This document shows positions 22,334 to 33,451 of a stretch of DNA of 64,000 bases, piece after piece (positions within the stretch are counted from its first letter, which is position 1; every line of letters starts with the position of its first letter). The notes below the pieces were generated by a model. That model was not told the DNA's origin. It made no database searches and saw nothing but the letters and a program-made list of their open reading frames with translations. The stretch covers positions 51,747,619 to 51,811,618 of the forward strand of contig OX328102.1 in NCBI GenBank assembly GCA_946811185.2. Reading direction: 5' to 3'. The DNA is from Hippopus hippopus. Taxonomy: Eukaryota; Mollusca; Bivalvia; Cardiida; Cardiidae. Position numbers and translations under genes: made by a program.

Positions 22334-25266
22334 ATCTAACAAACAGTATTGGAAAAGTAGCCATTTGATATTGCAAACTTCCATTTCTTGTTTACGCAAA
22401 AAAGTCTGCATTTGTGGTCAGATTTTCATGAAACTTGTATTGTTGCTTTGTATCATCAACAGCTTGAAACCTATTGATTTTGAAAATCTCCTACAAACAG
22501 TACGGGAAAAGTAACCATTTGAATTAGCAAATTTTCATTTCTTGTTTACACAATAAAGTCTACATTTGTGGTCAGATTTTCATGAAACTCCCACAGTTCC
22601 TTTGTATGATCAACAGCTTGAACCTTATTGATTTTGAAAAAGAAATAAAAAACAGTATTGGAAAAGTAGCCATTTGAAAGTGAAAATTTCCATTTCATGT
22701 TTAGGCTATAATGTCTGCATTAGTGGTCAGATTTTCAGGAAACTTGCATAGTTGCTTTCTATCATCAACAGCTTAAACGCTATTGATTTTGAAAAACGTC
22801 CAACAAACAGTAGAAGAAAAGAAGACATTTGATATTGCAAATATCCATTTCTTGTTTATGCAATAAAGTCTGCATTTGTAGTCAGATTTTTATGAAACTT
22901 GAACGGTTGCTTTGTATCATCAAAAGCTTGAATCATATTGATTTGGAAAAATCCAACAACCACTACGGAAAAAGTAGCTATTTGAAGATGAAAATATTCA
23001 TTTCTTGTTTACGCAATAAAGTCTGCATTTGTAGTCAGATTCACATGAACCTTACACAGTTGCTTTGTGTCATCAACAGCTTGAACGCTATTAATTTTGA
23101 AATTAATCTAAAAATCAGTACTGGAAAAGGAGCCATTTGAAATTGCAAATTTACAACTTCTTTAGGCAATAAAGTCTGCATTTGTAATATGATTTTCATG
23201 AAACTTGCACAGTTGCTTTGTATCATCAACAGCTTGAACACTATTGATTTTGAAATAAATCTAACAAACACTACTGGAAAAGTAACCATTTGAATTTGCA
23301 AATTTCCATTTCTTGTTTATGGAATAAAGTCTGCATTTGTAATCAGATTTTCATGAAACTTCTACAGTTGCTTTGTAATATCAACAGATTGAACCGTATT
23401 GATTGAAAAAAAAAAAAAGAAAAACAGAAATGGTACGGGATAATTAGCCATCTGAATTTGCAAATTTCCATTTCGTGTTTACGCAATAAAGTCTCCATTT
23501 GTGGTCAGATTTTTATGAAACTTGCACAGTTGCTTTGTATCATCAACAGCTTGAACCCTTCTTGATTCTGAAAAAAATCCAACAAACCATTCTGGAAAAG
23601 TAGCCATTTGAAGGATTTCCTTTTCTTGTTTACGCTATTAAGTCTGCATTTGTAGTCAGATTTTCATAAAACTTGTATAGTTGCTTTGTATCATCACAGT
23701 TTGAACGCTATTGATTTCGAAAAAAAATCCAACAAACAGTACAGGAAAAGTAGCCATTTGAAGTTCCATATTTCCACTTTTTGTTACGCAATAAAGTCTG
23801 CATTTGTATTCAGATTTTCATGAAACTTGTATAGTTGCTTTGTATCATCAACAGCTTGAACCCTATTGATTTTGACAAAAAAATCCAATAATTAGTACAG
23901 GAAAAGTACCCGTTTGAAGTTGAAAATTTCCATTTCTTGTTTACGCAATATAATCTGCATTTGTAGTCAGATTTTCATGAAACTTGCATAGGTGCTTTGT
24001 ATCATCAACGGCTTGAACCCTATTGATTTTGAATTAAATCTAACAAACAGTATTGAAAAAGTAGCTATTTGATATTGCAAACTTCCATTTCTTGTTTACG
24101 CAATAAAGTCTGCACTTGTAGTCAGATTTTCATGATACTTGCACAGTTGCTTTGTATTATCGACAGCTTGAACGCTATCGATTAAGAAAAATTAATGCAA
24201 CATACAGTATTGGAAAAGTAGCCATTTGAAGGTATAAATTACTATTTCTTGTTTACGCAATAAAGTCGGCATTTGTGGTCAGATTTTTACGAAACTTCTA
24301 TAGTTCCTTTGTATCATCAACAGCTTGAACACTATTGATTTAAAAAAAAAACATACAAATAGTACAGGAAAAGTACCCATTTGAAGTTTCAAATTCCAAT
24401 TCTTGTTTACGCAATAAAGTCTGCATTTGTATTCAACTTTTCATGAAACTTTTATAGTTGCTTTGTATTATCAACAGCTTAAAGCCTATTGATTTTGAAA
24501 AAAATCCAACAAAGAGTATAGTAAAAGTAGCCATTTGAATTTGAAAATTTCCATTTCTTGTTTACGCAATAAAGTCTGCATTTGTAGTCAGATTTTCATT
24601 AAACTTGCACAGTTGCTTTGTATCATCAACAGCTTAAATCCTATTGATTTTGAAAAATATCCAAGAAAGAATATGTTAAAGGTAGCCATTTGAAGTTGAA
24701 AATATCCATTTTTTGTTTACGCAATAAAGTTTGCATTTGTAGTCAGATTTTCATGAAACTTGCACAGTTGCTTTCTATCATCAACAACTTGTGCGCTATT
24801 GATTTTGAAATAAATTTAACAAACAGTGTTGGAAAAGTAGCCATTTGAATTTGCAAATTTCCATTTCTTGTTTACTCAAAAAAGTCTGCATTTGTAGTCA
24901 GATTTTCATGAAACTTGTGTAGGTGCTTTGTATGATCAACAGCTAGAACCCATTGATTTTGAAAAACATCCAACGAACAGTACGGTAAAAAGTAGCCATT
25001 TGAATTTGAAAATTTCCATTTCTTGTTTACGCAATTAAGTCTGCATTTGTAGTTAGATTTTCATGAAACTTGCACAGTTGCTTTGTATCATGAACAGCTT
25101 GAACCCTATTCATTTTGAAAAAAAATCCTACAAACAGTACGGGAAAAGTAGCCATTTGAATTTTAAAATTTCATTTTCTTGTTTATGCAATTTATTCTGC
25201 ATTTGTGGTCAGATTTTTATGAAACTTGCACAGCTGCTTTGTATTATCAACAGCTTGAACCCTATT
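22334..25266 (+). repeat. Satellite I block (forward) 4
   Basis: About 18 monomers, the second copy of the ~3-kb series. Matching landmarks include TTGAACGGTTGC at about 22,898 (19,948 in block 3) and GAACCCTATTCATTTTG at about 25,094 (21,790). Confidence 0.92.
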
Positions 25267-25469
25267 GTTTAGGGGTGGTAATTATTATCTCCCTTTGTAA
25301 TGAGAATATAGTGGTTTTAGATTTATAATTGATAAGTCTTTATAGGAAAAAAAGAAAAAAGTGGCTCGGTTAAAGTTGTACAATAATACGCATTTTTAAT
25401 CATAGCAAATTTTGTAGGATAATATTATAGGGGAAATAGCTGTTTTCTATTACGGGTTCACTACCTTAA
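25267..25469. mobile_element. 5'-truncated copy of the TTAA MITE
   Basis: Contains the right ~195 bp of the element at 21,968-22,329 (GGTAATTATTATCTCCCTTT onward, ending CTACC then TTAA at 25,466-25,469). The left end with its inverted repeat is missing, so the copy cannot move and probably arrived by satellite duplication followed by deletion. Confidence 0.75.
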
Positions 25470-26147
25470 ATCTAACAAACAGTATTGCAAAAGTAGCCGT
25501 TTGATATTGCAAACTTCCATTTCTTGTTTACGCAATAAAGTCTGCATTTGTAGTCAGATTTTCATGAAACTTGCACTGTTGCTTTGTATCATGGACAGCT
25601 TGAAGGCTATCGATTAAGAAAAAAAATGCAACATACAGTATTGGAAAAGTAGCCATTTGAAGTTCCAAATTTCCATTTCTTGTTTACGCAATAAAGTCTG
25701 CATTACCTCCTTTGTATCATCAACAGCTTGAACCCTATTGATTTTGACAAAAAAATCCCATAATTAGTACGAGAAAAGTACCCGTTTGAAGTTGAAAATT
25801 TCCATTTCTTGTTTATGCAACATAATTTGCTTTCTTGTTTACGCAATAAAGTCTGTACTTGTAATCAGATTTCCATGAAACTTGCACAGTCGTTTTGTAT
25901 CATCGACAGTTTGAACGGTATCGATTAAGACAGAAAAATTGCAATATACAATATAAGAAAAGTAGCCACATAAAGGTGAAAACTTCCATTTCTTGTTTAC
26001 GCAAAAAAGTCGCCATTTGTGGTCAGATTTTTATGAAACTTCTACAGTTCCTTTTTATGATCAACAGCTTGATCACTATTGATTTAAAAAAAAGAAAAAA
26101 ACGCCCACACAAATAGTACAGGAAAAGTACCCATTTGAAGTTATATT
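25470..26147 (+). repeat. Satellite I block (forward) 5
   Basis: Four to five monomers, partly rearranged (a deletion near 25,705 and a short duplication of the CTTGTTTACGCAATAAAGTC segment near 25,810-25,850). Its last part matches 17,280-17,588, including the junction into satellite II. Confidence 0.88.
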
Positions 26148-27020
26148 CCGGACAAGCACTAAATGCTGTAAAAATGACGATGAAAGGGAAATAACTCAAA
26201 GACAGCACGAGGTAGGGTTACAATTCTTGCGCACTGCACTTCCAAATATTGCAACAAATAAGCATACCATATTTCACGTCATTTCTACTTAAGATGACAA
26301 AGTTATTCTCCGGACAAGTCAAGAAATGCTATAAAAATGAACATCAAAGGGGGAATAACTCAAAATTCGTGTTAGAAAGTGTTATGACTGCACTCCGTAA
26401 TTTTTCAACAATCATGCATACCAAATTTGAAGATGTTTAGACTAGAGATGGCAAAGTTATATTCCTGACAAGCAGAAAATGCTGTAAAAATGACGATCAA
26501 AGGGATAAAACTCAAAGACAGCATCAGGTAGAGTTATGGCTCTTTCGCACTGCACTCCGTATTATTGCAACAAACACAAATGCAGAGTTTCAAGTTCAAT
26601 CGGACTGGAGATGATAAAGTTAAGCTCCGGACAAAGAGCTGGACTGTAAAAATGAAGATGAAAGTCGAATTACTCACAATCCGAGCTAGGTAGAGTTATT
26701 GTTCTTGCGCACTGTACTCCGTAATATGGCAATAAAAATGCATACCAATTTTGAAGTGGTTCTGACTTAAGATGACAAAGTTATATTCCGGAGAAGCACT
26801 AAATGCTGTAAAAATGACGATGAAAGGGAAATAACTCAAAGATAGCACAAGGTAGGGTTACAATTTTTGCGCACTGCACTTCCAAATATTGCAACAAATA
26901 AGCATACCATATTTAAAGTCATTCCTACTTAAGATGACAAAGTTATGCTCCGGACAAGGAATAAATCTCATAAAAATTAAGATCAAAGGGGGAATAATTC
27001 AAAATTCGAGCTAGGACGTG
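26148..27020 (+). repeat. Satellite II block (forward) 3
   Basis: Five to six monomers in the usual type order (c, d, a, b, c, d), ending inside a d-type unit at AATTCGAGCTAGGACG. It abuts a MITE, and beyond the MITE the same monomers continue in reverse order and orientation. Confidence 0.88.
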
Positions 27021-27430
27021 TTATTAGACCATGAGCCAGCAGGGTGTTTGCTCCCCCCCTTCCGGGGGAATTTTCGGGACTATGTTTTTGTTTAAATACT
27101 GCTGTCAGTGCTTTGATTTGCATCAAATTCCTTTTATTTTTTTAGAAACGCAAAGAATTATCTAAATATAAGCTTATTACATTACCTGAGATCATTTAGA
27201 ACTTTCAAAGGGTATAAAATTTCCAACAAATTGGCAATAGAGGATCAACTTCTAAGGTTAGGGTTAGAGGTGCACTTGATGAACTTTGACCTCTATAACT
27301 TCCAAAAGCGCCACTTGCCAGGTGGCAGACTTTAGGACTGTGCTCAGGAGACATTGGGGCTCAAGAAAAAAATAGTCCGGAAAATTCCCCCATGGGGTAG
27401 CAAACACCCTGCTGGCTCATAGTCTAATAA
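27021..27430. mobile_element. 410-bp MITE with 32-bp terminal inverted repeats
   Basis: The ends are TTATTAGACCATGAGCCAGC... (27,021-27,052) and the complementary 27,399-27,430, 31 of 32 bases paired. G/C runs next to the inverted repeats (CTCCCCCCCTTCCGGGGG and CCCCCATGGGG) can add to the stem. There is no significant ORF. The flanks are not direct repeats but inverted satellite II, so no normal target-site duplication can be read. Confidence 0.78.
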
Positions 27431-28362
27431 ACCCTAGGAAGAATTTTGAGTTATTATCCCTTTGATCTTAATTTTATACCATTTCTTGCTTGTCCGGAGA
27501 ATAACTTTGTCATCTTAAGTAGGAATGACTTGAAATATGGTATGCTTATTTGTTGCAATATTTGCAAGAGCATTGCGCAAGAATTGTAACTCTACCTAGT
27601 GCGGAATTTGAGTATTTCCACTTTGATCTTCATTTTTACAGTCCAGTTCTTTGTCGGGAGCTTAATTTTGTCATCTCCTGTCCGCCTTGAAACTTGGCAT
27701 TTGTGTTTGTTGCAATAATACGGAGTGCAGTGCGAAAGAGCCATAACTCTACCACATGCTGTCTTTGAGTTATTTCCCTTTGATCGTCATTTTTACAACA
27801 TTTTCTGCTTGTCCGGAATATAACTTTGCGATCTCTAGTCTGAACATCTTCAAATTTGGTATGCATGATTGTTGAAAAATTACTGAGTGCAGTGCGAAAG
27901 AACCATAAATCTACCTCATGCTGTCTTTGAGTTATTTCCCTTTGATCGTCATTTTTACAGCATTTTCTGCTTCTCCGGAATATAACTTTGCCATCTTCTG
28001 GTCTGAACATCTTCAAATTCGGTATGCATGTTTGTTGAAAAATTACGGAGTGGAGTGCACAAGAATCATAACTCTTCCTGGCAAGAATTTAGAGTTATTC
28101 CCTCTTTGATCTTAATTTTTACAGCTTTTCTTGCTTGTCCGGAGCATAACTTTGTCATCTTAAGTAGAAATGACTTGAAATATGGTATGCTTATTTGTTG
28201 CAATATTTGGAAGTGCAGTGTGCAAGAATTATTACTCTACCTCGTGCTGTCTTTGAGTTATTTCCCTTTGATCGACATTTTTACAGCATTTAGTGCTTGT
28301 CTGGAATATAACTTTGTCATCTCAAGTCAGAACGACTTCAAACTTGGTATGCATGACCTGAA
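27431..28362 (-). repeat. Satellite II block (reverse)
   Basis: About six monomers on the minus strand. Read away from the MITE the types mirror the left side (d, c/b, a, d, c), so the two sides form a long inverted duplication with the MITE near the apex. It switches back to forward orientation at about 28,362 (GGTATGCATGACCTGAAATG). A frame at 27,636-28,016 is a satellite by-product. Confidence 0.88.
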
Positions 28363-28583
28363 ATGACAAAGTTATATTCCGTACAAGCACTAAATGCTGT
28401 AAAAATGATCAAAGGGAAATAACTCAAAGACAGCACGATGTAGAGTTACAATTCTTGCACAAATGCCAAGGTTCAAGTCAATCGGTTTGGAATTGATAAA
28501 GTTATGCTCCAGACAAAGAACTGGACGGTTCCCACCCGCCCGCCTGCACGCCAGGACCCCATTACGGCATGGGTGATCCCATA
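28363..28583 (+). repeat. Satellite II remnant (forward) 4
   Basis: One to two monomers with internal deletions, ending in a b-type CAGACAAAGAACTGGAC followed by a GC-rich stretch (CCCACCCGCCCGCC) before the terminal hairpin. Confidence 0.8.
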
Positions 28584-28611
28584 ATACGTCCCGTCTTCGA
28601 CGGGCGTATAA
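28584..28611 (+). repeat. Satellite II block-end hairpin (4), best preserved
   Basis: ATACG-T-CCCGTC-TTC-GACGGG-CGTAT gives an 11-bp stem (6 + 5) with one bulged T and a three-base loop, followed by an A run and satellite I. In the other three copies TC has become AA in the left stem. The recurring position makes this look like the true end of the element that carries satellite II. Confidence 0.78.
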
Positions 28612-31137
28612 AAAAAGTAGCCATTTGAAGTTGAAAATTTCCATTTCTTGTTTACGCAATAAAGTCTGCATTTGTAGTCAGATTTTCATGAAACTTGAAT
28701 AGTTGCTTTGTATCATCAACAGCTTGAACCCTATTGATTTTGAAAATCTCCTACAAACAGTACGGGAAAAGTAACAATTTCAAATAGCAAATTTCCATTT
28801 ATTGTTTAGACAATAAAGTCTGCATTTGTGGTCACATTTTCATGAAACTTCCACAGTTCCTTTGTATGATCAACAGCTTGAACCTTATTGATTTTGAAAA
28901 AGAAATGAAAAACAGTATTGGAAAAGTGGCCATTTGAAAATGAAAATTTCCATTTTTTCTTAAGTCTCTTAAAGTCTGCATTAGTGGTCAGATTTTAAGG
29001 AAACTTGCACAGTTGCTTTGTATCATCAGCAGCTTCTATCATCAACAGCTAGAGCCCTGTTGATGTTTAAAAACATCCAACAAACAGTACGGGAAAAGTA
29101 GCCATTTGAATTTGTAAATTTCCATTTCTTGTTTATGCAATAAAGTCTGCATTTGTGGTCAGATTTTCATGAAACTTGTATAGTTGCTATGTATCATCAA
29201 CAGCTTGTATCATGAACAGCTTGAACCCCATTGATTTTCAAAAACATCCAACGAATAGTACGGTGAAAAGGAGCCATTTGAAGTTGCAAATTTCCATTTC
29301 TTGTTTACGCAATAAAGTCTGCATTTGTAGTCGGATTTTCATGAATCTTGCGCAATTGCTTTGTATCATCAACAGCTTGTGAATGCTATTAATTTTCAAA
29401 TAAATCTAACAAACAATTCTCGAAAAGTAGCCATTTCAATTTTCAAATTTCCATATCTTGTTTACGCAACAAAGTCTGCATTTGTAGTCATATTTTCATG
29501 AAACTTCTATAGTTGCTTTGTAATATCAACAGAACCCTATTGATTAAAACAAACCACAGACAAATAGTACGTGAAAAGTAGCCATTTGAAGTTCCATTTC
29601 TAGTTTACGCAATAAAATCTGGATTTGTAATCAGATTTTCATCCGACCTACACAGTTGCTTTGTATCAGCAGCAGCTTAAACACTATTGATTTTGAAATA
29701 AATCTAACTTACAATATCGGAAAAGTAGCCATTTTAAGTTGCAAATTTCCATTTTTTGTTTACGCAATAAAGTCTGCATTTGTAGTCAGATTTTCATGAA
29801 ACTTGCACAGTTGCTTTGTATCATCAACAGCTTGAATGCTACTAATTTTCAACAAAATCCTCTGAAAACGGTAGGGGAGAAGTTACCATTTGAATTTGGA
29901 AATTTCCATTTTTTGTTTTCTACATTTCCTCTCTGCATTTGTATTCAGATTTTTATGAATTTTGTATAGTTGCTTTGTATCATCAACACCTTGAACGCTA
30001 TTGATTGAGAAAAAAAAAATCAACAAACAATACAGGAAAAGTAGCCATTTGAAGTTCCAAATTTCCATTTCTTGTCTGCATTTGTATTAATATTAGCTTA
30101 ATCCCTATTGATTTTGAAAAAAAGAAATCCAACAAACAGTACGGTAAAAGTAGTCATTTGAAGTTGAAAATAGCCAATTCTTGTTTACGCAATAAAGTCT
30201 GCATTTATGGTCAGATTTTCATTGAACTTGCAAAGTTGCTTTGTATCATCAACAGATTGAACCCTATTGATTTAAAAAAAAAAAAAAAAAACACACACAC
30301 AAACAAATACTACGGGAAAAGTGGCCATGTGAAATTTCAAATTTACATTTCTTGTTTACGCAATAAAATCTGCATTTGTAGTCAGATTTTCATGAGATTT
30401 ATATAGTTGCTTTTTATCATCAACAGCATAATCCGTAATGATTTTGAAAAAAATCCTACAAAGAGTACAGGAAAAGTAGCCATTTGAAGTTGCAAATTTC
30501 CATTTCTTACTATCACAATAAAGTCTGCATTTATGGTCAGATTTTCGTGAAACTTCCACAGCTGCTTTGTATAATCAAGAGCTTCAACGCTATTGATTTT
30601 AAAGAAAAAAACGTCCAACAATCAGTATTCCAAAAGGAGCCATTTGCAGAATTACCATTTCTTGTTTACACAATAAAGTATGCATTTGTGGACAGATTTT
30701 CATGAAGCTTGCACAGTTGCTTTGTATGATCAACAGCTTAAACTTTATTGATTTTGAAAAAGAAATAAAAACAGTATTGGACAAAATAGCCGTTGGAAAG
30801 TGAAAAATTCCATTGCTTGTTTAGTCTGCATTTGTGGTCAGATTTTCAGGAAACTTACACAGTTGCTTTGTATTATCAACAGCTTGAACGCTATTGACTT
30901 TGAAAAACATCCAACGAACAGTACGGGAAAAGAAGCCATTTGATATTGCAAATGTCCATTTCTTGTTTATGCAATACAGTCTGCATTTGTAGTCAGATTT
31001 TTATGAAACTTGAACGGTTGCTTTGTATCATCAACAGCTTGAACCCTATTGCTTTTGAAAAACATCAAACGAATACTATTGGAATTTGAAAGTGAAAATT
31101 TCCATCTATTGTTTACGCAATTTAGTCTGCATTTCGT
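28612..31137 (+). repeat. Satellite I block (forward) 6
   Basis: About 16 monomers, more diverged and with more small deletions than the earlier blocks (for example near 29,040, 29,200, 29,530 and 30,070). The last, at about 31,085-31,137, breaks off in GTCTGCATTTCGTGG, where unrelated DNA begins. A CA-rich microsatellite is at 30,273-30,305. Confidence 0.9.
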
Positions 31138-32378
31138 GGGCCTGATGCAGAAAGTAGTCAAGTGACATTTTTGTAAAATTGAGTTAAATGCATTTTCTAA
31201 CTTATTATAATGACTACTATATGCCTGCAAAAGAACAACTCCAAAGGAGGATAAATAACAAAATTATTGACCAACGTCTAAAGGATACAAGTGATTTTTA
31301 TCCAAATATCACATGCAAAAAGGAGTCAAGTGCCTTACTAGTTATGCAGAAGGGGATCAAGTGACAGATGACTCCATTCTGCACAACCTTATACCTGTAG
31401 TCTGACCAATCTTTCATATTACATAAAGGGTCCAAGTGAAGCACTACAATACTAGATATATGAAATATGATCAGGAACATGAAGATAATTCCTACTTGGT
31501 ATTTATTTTATCATTACTTAGACTTTGTTTACACCACCACTTCCAAATTATTTCACTTTCTCTCTGATAAGGATCTGATTTTGATCTCATTTTAGGGAAG
31601 ACTGTATTCCTATTAATTTTTCTTCCTAGCCTCTAGAGCAAGGGCTATTAATTACAGATTGAGATGTTTCTGGAAACAGTGTAGATCAAAATCAGACTAC
31701 AAGTACCTCTTTGTGATCTTGGATCTATAGTGTCTGCTTTTCAATGAGCTATACACATGCATGTATGAAATTACGGTAAACGCTTTTTCTGTCCCTAATA
31801 AATAATCTTGATTTATTTACTATTTTAGGGTGACGGTACACTTACAACTAAGCCGTAACACTTGGAACACTGAATGAGTATTGTGATAGATTATATCTTT
31901 TTTTGTTGACACCAAACCCTCTGCAGTATTTTTTTTAATGCTGAAAATCAAGGGGAAAAATGAGTACAGATAAGATCATTTCCTAATATTATTCAAATGG
32001 TAAAGTAAAGTATGTTCCTATAGGTTCAATCTGAATAATTAAGTACATATTATTCTTAATTTTAAAAAATAACTACGTGTTTAAAAAAAAAAAAAAAGAA
32101 CTACATGCCAATAATGATGAGTGGTCTAATTATGGACCATTTGCCGAGAAATATGCACAGTTCTTAATAATACATGCAACGTAGCTGCGTGCGGTGTTTA
32201 TTGGTGCTTGTAAATTATTAAAAGCATAACAATTATAAAACTTATAATAGCCTGGTTTTCCAACATTGCAGATTAAACGTAATTGGTATGCAAAGTGTCT
32301 TAAAGACGGACTTGACGAGTTATTGAGAAAAAAGCCTCTTGCAAAAGGATACGAGAAGGCAAAATGAATGAATTTATT
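31138..32378. other. Unassigned DNA with TCAAGTG-type motif copies
   Basis: No gene recognised. Loose copies of a GCAGAAAGGAGTCAAGTGAC-like motif occur at about 31,146, 31,318, 31,345 and 31,425, with another near 34,545. An inverted pair, CTGATTTTGATCT and AGATCAAAATCAG (about 31,574-31,587 and 31,684-31,697), encloses ~100 bp and resembles the bivalve hairpin repeat seen at 51,338. Confidence 0.45.
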
Positions 32379-33124
32379 AAAAGTCACATGTAGTAGGAAC
32401 CAGTTTTTTTGCCAGTTTTGAATTATGCCATGATAATTATTGTAAATGCAAAACACGAAGGCACATGATTTCTCGACAAATAGAAGCACCACCATGTCCT
32501 GTGTGCAGGATAACTCAAAAAAGGTATGATTCTTTAACAAATGGATTCCTGACTATTTTATAGGATAATGGCGTACTATACCAATGAACTTGTACATTAA
32601 GTCTTTCTCACAAAACAGTGGCAGTCTCTTTGTTGCAAAGCGCAATACATGAGTGTGTGGGATGCAGACCAAAGCCTCATAGGAAAAAACCGCATAGGGT
32701 AATATCCAACAGACAAAAGCTCTATGTACTTTAAAGAGAAATACTGACAAAAACCCAATGATATAAATTTATGTGTATCTTTTTTATTTTTTGGCTTTTC
32801 ACTGTATGTTTTTGAAAAAGAGAGTTTGCTGATTAAATATCGAGGATTAAATTAGCAATCCTATCAAGGATCACAGAATAACACCGAAGATAAAATGGCA
32901 GTCTGATTTGCATGTATTTTTTTTTTTTTTTACCTCTGATTAACCTATTGTATATTTGAAAGCATCATCATAAAATAGAAATGATCAATAGTAAAATCAA
33001 GTTCATCCTGTTATCAAACAATCCTGTCGAGAAATCATGTGCCTTCGTGTTTTGCATTTACAATAATTATCATGGCATAATTCAAAACTGGCAAAAAAAC
33101 TGGTTCCTACTACATGTGACTTTT
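32379..33124. repeat. Perfect 100-bp inverted repeat
   Basis: 32,379-32,478 is the exact reverse complement of 33,025-33,124 (AAAAGTCACATGTAGTAGGA... paired with ...TCCTACTACATGTGACTTTT), with 546 bp between. Homology stops sharply at both ends. Two chance frames on opposite strands (32,130-32,540 minus, 32,981-33,214 plus) therefore share a 33-residue identical stretch. I see no known transposon ends. Confidence 0.9.
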
Positions 33125-33373
33125 GAAAACATGAATTATCAAGAGTCACTGCTTATCCAATGTGCACATGTAATTTCCAATAATTATCATTCATATCTTG
33201 GGTTGTATAAATAAACAAGGAGAGTACAAGAAACAATATATCAGCTCAAGCACCACAATGTTTCTCTGTGGAGCCCTAGAACATAGGAAATTGATCACTA
33301 AAACCAAAGATAGTTTGCAAATCTAAGGATATGAGGTAATTGCTCGTGATGTATTACTTTATTAGATAACATT

Positions 33374-33451
33374 GGACTTTTGTTTCATTGGGCAATCGTC
33401 CTTGGGGCTTTTATCCTATGGGGCTTTTGTGCTCTGGGGCTTTTGTCCTAC
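33374..33451 (+). repeat. Five degenerate 14-16 bp units
   Basis: Consecutive units such as GGACTTTTGTTTCATT, GGGCAATCGTCCTT, GGGGCTTTTATCCTAT, GGGGCTTTTGTGCTCT and GGGGCTTTTGTCCTAC. The last three are exact 16-mers in register (33,404, 33,420, 33,436). Confidence 0.8.

Noticed and set aside
10190..31137. CRISPR-like array
   Set aside because: The repeats are contiguous ~155-160-bp satellites without spacers, in a eukaryotic context.
32130..33214. Two ORFs on opposite strands sharing a 33-residue identical stretch
   Set aside because: Explained entirely by the perfect 100-bp inverted repeat.
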